From positions 1 through 6,499 of the forward strand of contig CAJUQS010000100.1 in assembly GCA_910588365.1 (NCBI GenBank): 6,499 nucleotides of DNA, read 5' to 3'. Source of the stretch: an uncultured Oscillospiraceae bacterium. Its GTDB lineage: Bacteria > Bacillota > Clostridia > Oscillospirales > Oscillospiraceae. Shown in pieces: positions 1 to 6,414 of the stretch (positions within the stretch are counted from its first letter, which is position 1; each line of letters begins with the position of its first letter). The notes beneath the pieces were generated by a model. That model was given only the letters and a program-made list of their open reading frames with translations, was not told the origin of the DNA and ran no database searches. Made by a program: the position numbers and the translations under genes.

Positions 1-140
1 CCCGCCTTGGCGGCATATTTTCCGCCCTGACTGCGTTAAAAATCCTTGCAATCCGTCAGGATTGCTGCGGCTTTTTGCCTTGCAGGGCAAAAAATCTATC
101 TCGCCAATCCGCACACGCTGAGATATTAAACAGGCTCTAA
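1..140. other. Structured intergenic region, candidate repeat element
   Basis: No gene is visible here. The stretch is unusually rich in inverted repeats: CCGCC (2-6) can pair with GGCGG (9-13), which can alternatively pair with CCGCC (22-26). GCAATCC (48-54) pairs perfectly with GGATTGC (59-65), and a further CAATCC at 105-110 could compete for the same GGATTG. TTTTTGCC (72-79) pairs with GGCAAAAA (86-93) around a short loop. Such a chain of hairpins next to AT-rich DNA is typical of intergenic repeats or of the 3' end of an upstream transcript. Mutually exclusive pairings also allow an attenuator-like reading, but no riboswitch class is recognised. The left edge of the element is outside the window. 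Confidence 0.35.
48..76 (+). terminator. Possible Rho-independent terminator of an upstream gene
   Basis: A perfect 7-bp stem, GCAATCC (48-54) with GGATTGC (59-65), closes a 4-base GTCA loop and is followed after six bases by a run of five T (72-76). The distance between stem and T run is longer than ideal. A T run is also present at similar distance on the other strand (complement of AAAAA at 38-42), so direction is uncertain. It would end a transcript entering from the left of the window. Confidence 0.35.
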
Positions 141-143
141 AAT

Positions 144-172
144 ATGGCATCTGTTACTTCCGACCTTATACA
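144..172 (+). promoter_or_regulatory. Weak candidate sigma-A promoter for the operon
   Basis: ATGGCA at 144-149 matches the -35 consensus in 4 of 6 positions, and TATACA at 167-172 matches the -10 consensus in 4 of 6, with an ideal 17-base spacer. Transcription would begin near 179 and give a leader of about 100 bases before the DUF624 gene. The match is modest in AT-rich DNA, where chance matches are common. Two copies of TGATAT at 186-191 and 206-211, 20 bases apart, could be a regulator site but are short. A promoter somewhere in 140-260 is expected because the operon's first gene starts at 281. Confidence 0.2.
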
Positions 173-261
173 TATTGCAAAAAAATGATATTTTAACCAT
201 CCATCTGATATACCCCCCAAAAGCTTCGTAGTAAACTGTTATCCAAATGATGATAATTTTT

Positions 262-269
262 GAAAGGGG
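262..269 (+). promoter_or_regulatory. Ribosome binding site fixing the DUF624 start
   Basis: GAAAGGGG lies 11 bases before ATG at 281. An in-frame TTG at 260 would give seven more residues, but it overlaps this site and has no ribosome binding site of its own, so ATG 281 is the better start. Confidence 0.65.
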
Positions 270-280
270 CTTCGGTTAAT

Positions 281-892
281 ATGTTACAACCAGGCAGCCG
301 GCTGATACGGTTCCTGACTGCGGTATGTGATCTGATGATCCTAAATATCCTGCTTGTCTTATCCTGTGTAACGGTTGTTTTCTCGGGGGATGGGGTAGTT
401 TCCCTTTATACCGTTACCCTGCGGATGTTCCGTGGCACCGAGTATTCCCCGGGAAAGAGCTTCCTGCGGGCGCTGCGCGGGAATTTTATCCCTTCTGTTC
501 CGTCCACATTGCTTCTCCTTGCCGATGTGACGATGATTGCGGTTCTCCGCCGGGTCCTCTATGCGGAAACGCTGCTTCTCTCCCCCACAGTATTCGTCTT
601 TCTTACAATTATCACCATTTTTCTGACCGCCCTGCTGTCTTATCTGTTCCCGCTGACAGCCCGGTTTAACAACACATTTGTCAGGCATCTCGGAAACGCC
701 GCGCGCCTTGCGGTAGCCAATCTGCCGGTTACATTCCTGATTACAGGAGTGAATTTGCTCCCGGTCATATTACCTCTGCTTCTCCCGCAGCTGCTTGGAA
801 TTGTGGCCGCATTCTGGCTGGTGGCGGGATTTTCGGCGGGGGCCTGGATGAATTCGTTCTACTTGAACAGGATTTTTTCGCGAATGGAGTGA
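281..892 (+). CDS. DUF624 (YesL-type) integral membrane protein
   Basis: A 203-residue hydrophobic protein with about five predicted membrane segments (roughly residues 15-35, 73-90, 103-124, 147-169 and 171-190). It matches the DUF624/YesL family in pattern: an N-terminal DLMILNILLVLS segment, a conserved SLYTVTLRMFRG stretch at 41-52 after the first helix, then KSFLRALRGNF (59-69), and the FPLTARFNN motif at 123-131 before the NAARLAVANLP region. Length is near the family's usual ~200-220 residues. Family members often sit beside carbohydrate ABC transporters, YesM/YesN-type regulators and glycosidases in Firmicutes. Their biochemical role is unknown, and a part in sugar uptake or sensing is only an inference. 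It is the first gene of the operon; its TGA overlaps the binding site of the next gene. Its base composition is less GC-rich than that of the three enzyme genes. Confidence 0.85.
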   Translation: MLQPGSRLIRFLTAVCDLMILNILLVLSCVTVVFSGDGVVSLYTVTLRMFRGTEYSPGKSFLRALRGNFIPSVPSTLLLLADVTMIAVLRRVLYAETLLLSPTVFVFLTIITIFLTALLSYLFPLTARFNNTFVRHLGNAARLAVANLPVTFLITGVNLLPVILPLLLPQLLGIVAAFWLVAGFSAGAWMNSFYLNRIFSRME

Positions 893-908
893 GGAGGATA
901 TTTGTACT

Positions 909-1673
909 ATGCGGGACAGACTTTCTTATGAGGGCTATACCCTTGTTTTTGAGGAAAATTTCGATGGGCCGGAGTTGGACCGAACCCGCTGGAACGTGGA
1001 GCTCCATGAACCCGGCTGGGTCAACGAGGAGTGGCAGGAATATGTGGACAGTCCGGAAAACATCCGCCTGGAGGACGGCAGGCTGCTCATCCGCCCGGTC
1101 AGAACGGTGCGTGACGGCCAGGCTTTTTACACCTCCGGCCGGATTTCCACGCGGGGCAGGCGCGAGTTCACCTGCGGGCTGTTCGAGGCGCGGCTGAAGG
1201 TTCCAAGGGGTAAGGGCTTTCTGCCCGCCTTCTGGCTGATGACATCGGACGAGGATACCTACGGCCAATGGCCTGTCTGTGGGGAGATCGACATCATGGA
1301 GATTATGGGCCAGCGGCCTGAGACCAGTTACGGCACCATCCACTATGGTCTTCCCCATCAGCAGAATCAGGGCGTCTTTACCCTTCCTTCGGGAGATTTT
1401 TCCGAGGAGTACCATGTGTTTTCCCTGGAATGGGAGCCGGGCGTACTCCGCTGGTTTGTGGACGGGACGCTGTTTCATGAGGCGCGGCAGTGGTTTTCCG
1501 CCTGCGGCCGCCAGCCCCCGGATCCGTTCCCGGCCCCGTTCAACCACGATATGTACATTATCCTGAACCTCGCTGTAGGCGGGAACTGGGTCGGCTATCC
1601 CGACAAAACCACCGATTTTGAGAACGCCGCTTTTACTGTAGAGTATGTGCGGGTATATCAAAAAAACCGTTGA
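909..1673 (+). CDS. GH16 beta-glucanase, laminarinase type, no signal peptide
   Basis: A 254-residue single-domain glycoside hydrolase of family 16, which cleaves beta-1,3 or mixed beta-1,3/1,4-glucans with retention of configuration. The catalytic signature GEIDIMEIMG at 125-134 gives nucleophile E126, assisting D128 and acid/base E131. The extra residue in ExDxxE is typical of laminarinases rather than lichenases. Other family features are FDGPELDRTRWN (18-29), SGRISTRGR (76-84), FEARLKVPRGKGFLPAFWLM (92-111), YGTIHYG (141-147), HVFSLEWEPG (169-178) and ILNLAVGGNW (218-227). The domain begins almost at residue 1: there is no signal peptide, anchor or carbohydrate-binding module, so the enzyme is predicted to be cytoplasmic, unlike most GH16 enzymes. 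That fits a role on imported oligosaccharides, together with the phosphorylases encoded downstream. AGGAGG at 892-897 lies 11 bases before the ATG. Exact linkage specificity (beta-1,3 versus mixed) cannot be read from sequence alone. Confidence 0.9.
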   Translation: MRDRLSYEGYTLVFEENFDGPELDRTRWNVELHEPGWVNEEWQEYVDSPENIRLEDGRLLIRPVRTVRDGQAFYTSGRISTRGRREFTCGLFEARLKVPRGKGFLPAFWLMTSDEDTYGQWPVCGEIDIMEIMGQRPETSYGTIHYGLPHQQNQGVFTLPSGDFSEEYHVFSLEWEPGVLRWFVDGTLFHEARQWFSACGRQPPDPFPAPFNHDMYIILNLAVGGNWVGYPDKTTDFENAAFTVEYVRVYQKNR

Positions 1674-1680
1674 AGGAGGG
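1673..1680 (+). promoter_or_regulatory. Ribosome binding site fixing the first GH94 start
   Basis: AAGGAGGG runs directly out of the GH16 stop codon. ATG at 1682 lies only one base past it, and TTG at 1670 precedes it, so both are poorly placed. ATG at 1688, 8 bases after GGAGG, is the preferred start and gives the N-terminus MANIRFSDD. Confidence 0.7.
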
Positions 1681-1687
1681 TATGCGT

Positions 1688-4381
1688 ATGGCAAATATCC
1701 GTTTTTCAGATGATTCCGAAATCTTTGAAATTAACAATCCGGAAGAGGTAAGCTGCCTCTATTTCCCTCTGGCCAGTGAAACGGGGCTGAAAAGCTCCAT
1801 TACGCCTGACTTGGGCGGCGACTGCAAGCTGGACCAGGAGGGCTTTCTGCTGGAGCCTGTCAGCGCCGAGGACCTGCGCACCAGCCGCAGCACCAGAAAC
1901 TTCTGGTGCGTGACGGAAAAGGGCTGCTGGTCGGCCACCGGAGTGTCCGCGGAACAGGAGGCCGCCCGCTTTACGCCGGAGCAGGACGAGAGCAGGCTGA
2001 CGGCAGGATTCATGTGGCAGAGCGTCCGCCGGGAGACAAAGCGTTACGCACTTTGCGCGGAGATCACATCCTTTGTCCCCCACCGCGAGAACGTGGAGAT
2101 CATGTATATCCGCGTCACCAATACGGACGCCGCGCCCCAGCGGATCACCGGGATCGCGGCGGTTCCCATCTACGGCAGGAGCGCGGACAACATCCGGGAT
2201 CACCGGAACGTGACCTCCATGCTCCACCGTATCCGGACCACGGATCACGGGGTGCAGGTGAAGCCCGCCATGTCCTTTGATGAGAAGGGACACCGGGAAA
2301 ATCGACGGATCTATTACGTCCTTGGCGCGGACGGAAACGGGGGGCACCCGGCGGCGTTTTATCCCACGGCAGACAGCTTTATTGGCGAGGGCGGCACGCT
2401 CCTGCGTCCCAGGGCGGTGTATGAGGACGCGCCAGGGGTTCCTGCGGGATCGGAAGCTGCGGGCCGGGAAGCCATGGGCGGCATCCGGTTCCCGGCGGTC
2501 ACCCTAGCGGCGGGGCAGACGGCGGAGTACATCGTCCTTCTGGGCATTTCGGAGGATGAGGCGGAAATCAGCCGGGTTTTGAACGCCCACCAAACGGCGC
2601 GGCAGGTGCAGCAGGCGCTGGAGCAGGTGCGCTCCTACTGGCGGAAAAAAGTGAATGTCCGCTGCCGCACCGGGAATCCGGACTTTGACCGTTTCATGCG
2701 CTGGGTCAGCTTCCAGCCCTTCCTGCGGAGGATCTATGGCTGCTCCTTCCTTCCCCACCATGACTATGGCCGGGGAGGCCGGGGCTGGCGGGATCTGTGG
2801 CAGGACTGCCTGTCCCTGCTGCTGATGGATCCCACCGGTGTAAAGGAGATGCTCCGGGCGAATTTTGGCGGGGTGCGCATTGACGGCACCAATGCCACCA
2901 TTATCGGCGACGGACTGGGGAATTTTATCGCGGACCGCAACGGAATCGCCCGGGTCTGGATGGACCACGCCCTCTGGCCGCTGATGACGCTGAAGCTGTA
3001 CATTGAGCAGACTGGAGATATGGATATCCTGAACGAAAGGGTTCCCTATTTCAAGGATCCTCAGGCCATGCGCGGGACAGACACCGATCCGCTCTGGAAC
3101 GGCGGGGCGCAGCAGGAAACCGAAGCGGGCGGGACCTATCTGGGAAGTATCCTGGAGCACCTGCTCATTCAGCACCTCACGGCCTTCTATGAGGTTGGCA
3201 CCCACAATATTTTCCGCCTGCGGGGCGCGGACTGGAACGATGCTCTGGATATGGCATCCGAATACGGCGAAAGCGTGGCGTTCACCTGCGCCTATGCGGG
3301 GAATTTCCGGGAGCTGGCCAGTCTGCTGCGAAAAAACGGCAGGGACTCCGTGGAGCTGCTGGAGGAAATCCAGGAGCTGCTGGCTGTAGGCGAGGAAATT
3401 TTCGCGGACATTGAGGGCAAAAAAGCAGTCCTCGCCCGATACCTGCGGCGGTGCGGGCACAGCGTCAGCGGCCATACCATCCCGGTTTCTGTCCCTGAAC
3501 TGGCGGACACGCTTGATTGCATGGCGGACTGGCTGGCGGAGCACATCCGCCGCCAGGAGTGGATCGATGCCGGGGAGAACGGCGGCTGGTTCAACAGCTA
3601 CTACGACAATCACCAGCGCCCCCTGGAGAGCATGGGGGAGAGCGGCGCCCGCATGATGCTGACCGGGCAGGTATTCGCCATCATGAGCGGCGTGGCCACC
3701 GGTGAGCAGACGCGCTCCATTACCAGGAGCGCCGGACGCTGGCTCTACCGGAAGGAGATCGGCGGCTACCGGCTGAATACGGACTTCCGGGAGCTGAAGC
3801 TTGACATGGGGCGGATGTTCGGCTTTGCCTACGGCGAGAAGGAGAACGGCGCGGTGTTCTCCCACATGACGGTTATGTACGCCAACGCCCTCTACCGCCG
3901 CGGGTTTGTCCGGGAGGGGTACAAGGCTCTTCAAACGCTGGCGGACACGGCGCTGGATTTTCAGACCAGCAAGATTTTTCCCGGTATCCCGGAATATTTC
4001 AACGCCGATGGCAGGGGGATGTACCACTACCTCACCGGCGCGGCCAGCTGGTATATGCTGACTGTGATCACGGAGGCCTTCGGCGTACGCGGAGAGAAGG
4101 GCGATCTGGCTATCGCGCCGAAGCTGATGCGGGAGCAGTTCGACAGGTCCGGCGCGGCTGCGATTGAGCTTGTGTTCGCTGGGAAGTCATTCCGTGTAAC
4201 GATGGTTAATCTGACAGGCAAGGATTACGGAGCGTACCATATTGGCAAGGCATACTTGAGCGGCCTGTCCCCGTCATCAATCAGCAGGCTGCCGGTGGAG
4301 GACGGGAAGGCGCTGCTCCGCCGGGAAGTGATAGACTGTCTGCCGGAGCTTGGAAATTCGATTATGGTTGAACTGATGTAA
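1688..4381 (+). CDS. GH94 phosphorylase, probable laminaribiose phosphorylase type
   Basis: An 897-residue inverting glycoside phosphorylase of family GH94, which splits a beta-glucoside with inorganic phosphate to give alpha-glucose-1-phosphate. Order of parts: N-terminal beta-sandwich (about 1-290), a helical linker around SYWRKK, an (alpha/alpha)6 catalytic barrel, and a small C-terminal beta domain. In the barrel, R368-D369-LW-Q372-D373 is the conserved RDxxQD motif and ADWND at 514-518 carries the catalytic general acid, D518 (second Asp). KENGAVFSH ends at H726, the phosphate-binding His of the family, and LTGAASW at 782-788 is the C-terminal Thr-Gly phosphate loop. All key elements are present, so it should be active. 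A helical insertion after the catalytic loop (about 535-610) makes it longer than cellobiose or chitobiose phosphorylases (~800 residues). The length and general pattern resemble Paenibacillus laminaribiose phosphorylase (~900 residues). The GH16 neighbour supports a beta-1,3-glucan substrate. Specificity is inferred; cellobiose or another beta-glucoside remains possible. No signal peptide: cytoplasmic. It lies 14 bases after the GH16 stop. Confidence 0.88.
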   Translation: MANIRFSDDSEIFEINNPEEVSCLYFPLASETGLKSSITPDLGGDCKLDQEGFLLEPVSAEDLRTSRSTRNFWCVTEKGCWSATGVSAEQEAARFTPEQDESRLTAGFMWQSVRRETKRYALCAEITSFVPHRENVEIMYIRVTNTDAAPQRITGIAAVPIYGRSADNIRDHRNVTSMLHRIRTTDHGVQVKPAMSFDEKGHRENRRIYYVLGADGNGGHPAAFYPTADSFIGEGGTLLRPRAVYEDAPGVPAGSEAAGREAMGGIRFPAVTLAAGQTAEYIVLLGISEDEAEISRVLNAHQTARQVQQALEQVRSYWRKKVNVRCRTGNPDFDRFMRWVSFQPFLRRIYGCSFLPHHDYGRGGRGWRDLWQDCLSLLLMDPTGVKEMLRANFGGVRIDGTNATIIGDGLGNFIADRNGIARVWMDHALWPLMTLKLYIEQTGDMDILNERVPYFKDPQAMRGTDTDPLWNGGAQQETEAGGTYLGSILEHLLIQHLTAFYEVGTHNIFRLRGADWNDALDMASEYGESVAFTCAYAGNFRELASLLRKNGRDSVELLEEIQELLAVGEEIFADIEGKKAVLARYLRRCGHSVSGHTIPVSVPELADTLDCMADWLAEHIRRQEWIDAGENGGWFNSYYDNHQRPLESMGESGARMMLTGQVFAIMSGVATGEQTRSITRSAGRWLYRKEIGGYRLNTDFRELKLDMGRMFGFAYGEKENGAVFSHMTVMYANALYRRGFVREGYKALQTLADTALDFQTSKIFPGIPEYFNADGRGMYHYLTGAASWYMLTVITEAFGVRGEKGDLAIAPKLMREQFDRSGAAAIELVFAGKSFRVTMVNLTGKDYGAYHIGKAYLSGLSPSSISRLPVEDGKALLRREVIDCLPELGNSIMVELM

Positions 4382-4396
4382 GGAGGCGTTATCACC

Positions 4397-6409
4397 ATGC
4401 GATACGGATACTTTGACGATCAGGCCAGGGAATACGTCATCACCCGGCCCGACACCCCCGCCCCTTGGGCCAACTATCTGGGCTCGCCGGAATACGGGGC
4501 GCTGATTTCCAACAACGCCGGCGGCTACAGCTTTGTTAGGTCCGGGGCCAACGGGAGAATCCTGCGCTATGTGTTCAATCAGTTTGACCAGCCGGGGCGG
4601 TACATTTATCTGCGGGACAACGAGTCAGGGGACTTCTGGTCCGCCTCCTGGCAGCCGGTGGGGAAGGATCTGGATACATACCAGAGCCAATGCCGCCACG
4701 GGACGGGGTATACCAAAATGCTGGCTGACTACAGCGGTATCCACAGCGAGGCGGCGTTTTACGTCCCTCAGGGCGCCTCCCACGAGGTGTGGCGGCTGAC
4801 CGTGATCAACCGGTCGGACCGGCGCCGGGAGCTGACCCTGACGGGCTACGCCGAGTTTACCAACAACGGCAACTATGAGCAGGACCAGGTCAATTTGCAG
4901 TACTCCCAGTTTATCACCCGGACGCTGTTCGGCGAGAACCGCATCCGCCAGCAGATCCACGGCAATCTGGACGCCCAGGAGAGCGACGTGGACGAGAAGA
5001 ATGTGATTGAGCGGTTCTTCGGCCTGGCCGGGGCGGCGGTTTCCTCTTACTGCGGAGACAGGGCGGAATTTCTCGGCCCCTACCGGGGCTACGGAAACCC
5101 CGTAGGTGTGGAGCGGGGCGACCTGGGCGGGGCCCTCAACTACAACGGCAACAGCTGCGGGGCCCTGTCCGCCGCCGTGGCGCTGGAGCCGGGGGAGGCG
5201 GTCACAATCGCCTTCCTGCTGGGGGAAAAGCCCGGCAGGGAGAGCGCCGCCCTGCTGGAGGACTATCGGGAGACAGCCGGGGTGTGTCAGCGGGAGCTGG
5301 AGGAGCTGAGCGCCTATTGGCACGGGAAGCTGTCCCGCTTCTGTGTCAAGACCCCCTGCCCCGCGTTCGATACTATGATCAACACCTGGAACGCCTACAA
5401 CAGCTTCATCACCTTCACCTGGTCCCGGGCCGCGTCCTTCTTCTACTGCGGCCTGCGCAACGGCTACGGTTACCGGGATACGGTGCAGGACATCCAGGGG
5501 ATCATCCACCTGGAGCCCGAGGCGGCGGCGGAGAAGCTCCGCTTCATGCTCTCCGCCCAGGTCCACCACGGCGGCGGACTGCCCCTGGTGAAGTTCACCC
5601 ACAGCCCCGGCCATGAGGATACCCCGGAGGACGCGTCCTATGTCCGGGAAACGGGCCACCCCGCCTACCGGGCGGACGATGCGCTGTGGCTCTTCCCCAC
5701 CGTCTACAAGTATATCGCCGAGACGGGGAACACCGGATTTTTGGACGAGGTGATTCCCTACGCCAACCAGGACAAGGGCACCGTCTATGACCACCTGAAG
5801 CGGGCGCTGGATTTTTCCATGAAGCATCTGGGCCCCCACGGGATGCCCGCCGGCCTCCACGCGGACTGGAACGACTGCCTGCGGCTGGGGGCGGGGGGAG
5901 AGTCCTCCTTTGTGGCTTTCCAGTTCTACTACGCCTTCACCATCCTGCGGGAATTCGCGGCCCGCAAGGAGGACAGCGGCTACCTGGCGTGGCTGGAGCG
6001 GCAGCAGGCGATGCTCAGAACACGACTGAACGACCTGTGCTGGGACGGGGACCGGTTCATCCGGGGCTTTACGGAGGCCGGGGAGGTGATCGGTTACCAC
6101 AGCGCCCCGGAGGCGAACCTGTGGCTGAATCCGCAGACCTGGGCGGTCATCAGCGGGCTGGCGGACGAAAAGCAGGCCGGACTGGCCATGGACAACGTTT
6201 ACAGGCAGCTGAATACGGAATACGGCGCTATTTTGATGGATCCGCCCTACCACGCCCACGCCTTCGACGGGGCGCTGGCGGTGATCTACAACGCCGGAGC
6301 AAAGGAAAACGCCGGTGTGTTCTCCCAGTCCCCGGGCTGTCAACGCCAATTTGAAATTTTAAGAAAACGCCGAAGAAATTTTGTAGTTTTTCGGCGGGGG
6401 GGGGGGTAA
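4397..6409 (+). CDS. GH94 phosphorylase, C-terminally truncated by IS21 insertion
   Basis: The open frame encodes 670 residues, but only about the first 647 are native. They form a GH94 phosphorylase of the cellobiose/diacetylchitobiose phosphorylase type: the N-terminus YGYFDDQAREYVITRPDTP and the stretches NYLGSPEYGALISNNAGGYSF and DFWSASWQPVGKDL are hallmarks. It then has the linker (YWHGKLSRF), the barrel motif R360-D361-TV-Q364-D365, HADWNDCL at 488-495 with catalytic D493, and KENAGVFSQ at 636-644. The frame leaves the family after G647: the remaining 23 basic residues (CQRQFEILRKRR...) come from IS DNA beginning at 6338. Full-length relatives have about 800 residues, so some 150 are missing, including the last barrel helices and the phosphate-binding Thr-Gly loop. 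Activity is doubtful, and it is best regarded as a pseudogene. Q644 stands where GH94 enzymes usually carry a phosphate-binding His. The upstream AAGGAGG (4380-4386) is 10 bases before the ATG and overlaps the previous stop. The original substrate is probably a beta-glucan-derived oligosaccharide, but this is unproven. Confidence 0.85.
   Translation: MRYGYFDDQAREYVITRPDTPAPWANYLGSPEYGALISNNAGGYSFVRSGANGRILRYVFNQFDQPGRYIYLRDNESGDFWSASWQPVGKDLDTYQSQCRHGTGYTKMLADYSGIHSEAAFYVPQGASHEVWRLTVINRSDRRRELTLTGYAEFTNNGNYEQDQVNLQYSQFITRTLFGENRIRQQIHGNLDAQESDVDEKNVIERFFGLAGAAVSSYCGDRAEFLGPYRGYGNPVGVERGDLGGALNYNGNSCGALSAAVALEPGEAVTIAFLLGEKPGRESAALLEDYRETAGVCQRELEELSAYWHGKLSRFCVKTPCPAFDTMINTWNAYNSFITFTWSRAASFFYCGLRNGYGYRDTVQDIQGIIHLEPEAAAEKLRFMLSAQVHHGGGLPLVKFTHSPGHEDTPEDASYVRETGHPAYRADDALWLFPTVYKYIAETGNTGFLDEVIPYANQDKGTVYDHLKRALDFSMKHLGPHGMPAGLHADWNDCLRLGAGGESSFVAFQFYYAFTILREFAARKEDSGYLAWLERQQAMLRTRLNDLCWDGDRFIRGFTEAGEVIGYHSAPEANLWLNPQTWAVISGLADEKQAGLAMDNVYRQLNTEYGAILMDPPYHAHAFDGALAVIYNAGAKENAGVFSQSPGCQRQFEILRKRRRNFVVFRRGGG
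6342..6382. repeat. Tandem end repeats of the IS21 element
   Basis: AACGCC followed by an AT-rich GAAATTTT block occurs twice: 6342-6360 and 6366-6382, with AACGCC starts 24 bases apart. IS21-family ends are known to carry multiple such repeats, thought to be transposase binding sites. The second copy also forms one arm of the istB terminator. Confidence 0.5.
6361..6396 (-). terminator. Rho-independent terminator after istB
   Basis: Read on the - strand, CGCCGAAAAA (6396-6387) pairs with TTCTTCGGCG (6377-6368) through a 10-bp stem with one G-T wobble and a 9-base loop, followed directly by TTTTCTT (6367-6361). It ends istB transcription about 20 bases after its stop, just inside the IS end. 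Confidence 0.65.
6396..6406. repeat. Run of 11 G
   Basis: A homopolymer of 11 G (C on the istB strand) between the istB stop and its terminator. It supplies the final glycines of the read-through frame of the truncated GH94. Such runs are prone to slippage and sequencing error, so its length and the exact stop at 6407 are not certain. Confidence 0.8.
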
Positions 6410-6414
6410 CAAAA

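Noticed and set aside
252..257. GATAAT as a -10 box
   Set aside because: No acceptable -35 lies 16-18 bases upstream, and the implied transcript start would fall on the ribosome binding site.
261..274. Sequence resembling a catabolite-response (cre) site, TGAAAGGGGCTTCG
   Set aside because: The central CG pair and several flanking positions do not match the consensus, and the stretch is better explained as the ribosome binding site.
765..1694. Open frame on the - strand opposite the GH16 gene
   Set aside because: It spans the DUF624-GH16 and GH16-GH94 boundaries and has no recognisable domain; the + strand genes explain the region fully.
2504..4027. Long open frame on the - strand opposite the first GH94 gene
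   Set aside because: It is antisense to an intact gene with clear motifs; its translation shows no recognisable domain, and long antisense frames are expected in GC-rich coding DNA.
4625..6349. Long open frame on the - strand opposite the second GH94 gene
   Set aside because: Low-complexity V/G/P-rich translation without motifs, antisense to a well-supported gene, and it runs across the IS junction.
6338..6409. The 23-residue basic tail of the second GH94 frame as a real domain
   Set aside because: It is translated from the IS end, its terminator and an 11-G run, with no resemblance to GH94 C-termini.
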